Assembly (NCBI GenBank): GCA_025463965.1
Contig: JAODBN010000294.1
Span: forward strand, 1 to 12,969
Length of the DNA stretch: 12,969 nucleotides
Direction of reading: 5' to 3'
DNA from: Acidimicrobiaceae bacterium
GTDB lineage: Bacteria; Actinomycetota; Acidimicrobiia; Acidimicrobiales; Bog-793
Shown in pieces: positions 12,170 through 12,969 of the stretch. The stretch's first letter is position 1. Every line of letters begins with the position of its first letter. A program made the translations under genes and the position numbers. Below the pieces are notes generated by a model that had not been told where the DNA came from, ran no database searches, and saw only the letters and a program-made list of their open reading frames with translations.

Positions 12170-12969
12170 GGCCGCTTCCCCGAAAAGCACGCAGCCACCC
12201 CTGCCGCGAGGCCCACGGCAGCGAGCCCGGCGAGGCGCCACATCTGGGCGAGGTCGCGAGTCGTGACGACCGGGTCCGGAGGTAGCCCGTAGACCTCTGG
12301 CTCGTCGAGGAGAAGAAAGAACGCTCCGTCGCCTCCCACCCCGTCGGTGGGGTCCCTCCCGTACAGCTGGGCCTCGCCGACCCCGGCCGCGTGCAGCTGA
12401 GCCAGGCGGACATCGGCTCTCTCGCGCAGCTCGTCGAGTCGGCCGAACTGGATCGAGTCGGTGGGACACGTCTTTGCGCACGCGGGTTCCTCGCCGTCGA
12501 GGAGGCGGTCGTAGCAGAGCGTGCACTTCCAGATCCGCCCGTCGTCCTCCCGCTTGTCGAGCACCCCGTAGGGGCACGCCGGCACGCAGTAGCCGCACCC
12601 GTTGCAGACGTCCTCTTGCACGACGACGGTCCCGAACTCGGTGCGGAACAGAGCCCCGGTGGGGCACACGTCGAGGCAGGCGGCATCGGTGCAGTGCTTG
12701 CACACATCGGAAGCCATCAGCCAGCGGAACGTCCCGTCCTGGGCCGGGCGCTCGATGAACGCAACGTGGCGCCAGGTGTCGGCGCCGAGCCCGATCGTGT
12801 TGTCAAAGGACATTCCGGTCAGGTTGAGGCCGTCCTCCGGCACCCGGTTCCACTCCTTGCACGCCACCTCGCACGCCTTGCAGCCGATGCACACCGTGGT
12901 GTCCGTGAAAAAGCCCATCCTTTGCGGGGGCTCGAGCCAGCCACTCGCCTGCGCCGCGTCCTGGTAGCC
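12166..12969 (-). CDS. Four-[4Fe-4S] electron-transfer subunit (FdnH/HybA/DmsB type), 5' end outside window
   Basis: It conducts electrons from a catalytic molybdopterin subunit to the membrane subunit. Counting from the ATG at 12918, sixteen cysteines form four clusters: C10/13/16/20 (CIGCKACEVAC), C73/76/81/85, C105/108/111/115 and C132/135/147/151. One C-terminal hydrophobic helix (about 225-245, LAGLAAVGLAAGVAACF) anchors it, as in FdnH. The ATG at 12918 has AAGG directly against it (poor spacing), and the frame stays open to the window edge, reading GYQDAAQASGWLEPPQR before it. Relatives I recall carry a similar P-P-x-R/K-x-GFFTDT stretch inside the protein, so I believe translation starts beyond 12969 and this copy is cut by the window. 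Its stop overlaps the NrfD start (GTGA). The missing upstream gene is probably the catalytic subunit, most likely formate dehydrogenase. Confidence 0.9.
   Translation of the reverse strand, partial: GYQDAAQASGWLEPPQRMGFFTDTTVCIGCKACEVACKEWNRVPEDGLNLTGMSFDNTIGLGADTWRHVAFIERPAQDGTFRWLMASDVCKHCTDAACLDVCPTGALFRTEFGTVVVQEDVCNGCGYCVPACPYGVLDKREDDGRIWKCTLCYDRLLDGEEPACAKTCPTDSIQFGRLDELRERADVRLAQLHAAGVGEAQLYGRDPTDGVGGDGAFFLLLDEPEVYGLPPDPVVTTRDLAQMWRLAGLAAVGLAAGVAACFSGKRP

Noticed and set aside
12170..12703. N-terminal extension of the NrfD protein
   Set aside because: It is an out-of-frame reading of the Fe-S gene, which has all sixteen cluster cysteines. The GTG at 12169 has a ribosome-binding site and the GTGA junction.

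Overview
The window is very GC-rich and densely packed. Its genes carry actinobacterial hallmarks: an actinobacterial-type 334-residue malate dehydrogenase, an L,D-transpeptidase with an SLGC active-site motif, leaderless promoter layouts, and repeated 4-base GTGA stop/start overlaps. I read it as chromosomal DNA of a free-living actinobacterium, perhaps of the Acidimicrobiia or Thermoleophilia type. The exact lineage is a guess. No rRNA, tRNA, transposase, phage gene or CRISPR array was seen.

Layout. (1) Positions 118-2821, minus strand: a secreted L,D-transpeptidase (cell wall), malate dehydrogenase (TCA cycle) and a small unknown protein. The last two each have a -10 box 7 bases before the ATG, which suggests leaderless mRNAs. 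Bases 1-117 hold nothing I can name. (2) Positions 2822-3163: a 342-bp divergent intergenic region with dyads and a 13-codon leader ORF that has the best Shine-Dalgarno of the region. (3) Positions 3164-9284: a transport and catabolism locus. A minus-strand operon starts at a good promoter (9256-9284) with a roughly 240-base leader. It encodes a periplasmic-type sugar-binding protein, then a strong hairpin, a VOC-fold protein, an RbsC/FrcC-like permease, an ABM-fold small protein, an SDR dehydrogenase and a phosphotriesterase/lactonase-family metallohydrolase. The single-domain ATPase that would complete the ABC transporter lies at the far end on the plus strand, convergent with the hydrolase gene and sharing a 12-bp inverted repeat with it. 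(4) Positions 9447-12969, minus strand: a four-cluster [4Fe-4S] subunit and an NrfD-like membrane subunit, typical partners of a molybdopterin enzyme such as formate dehydrogenase. A hairpin follows, then methylenetetrahydrofolate reductase overlapped by a Nudix hydrolase.

How the genes may work together. Region 3 looks like a self-contained uptake and oxidation module. The ABC transporter imports a small, probably sugar-like molecule, the SDR oxidises it (possibly to a lactone), and the hydrolase opens it. The VOC and ABM proteins would do an isomerisation, an oxygenation or a fold-related accessory step. There is no kinase, so a non-phosphorylative route is plausible, but the substrate cannot be read from sequence alone. 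Region 4 is respiratory and one-carbon metabolism: electrons from a periplasmic or membrane-bound oxidoreductase pass through the Fe-S and NrfD subunits to quinone, next to a folate C1 reductase.
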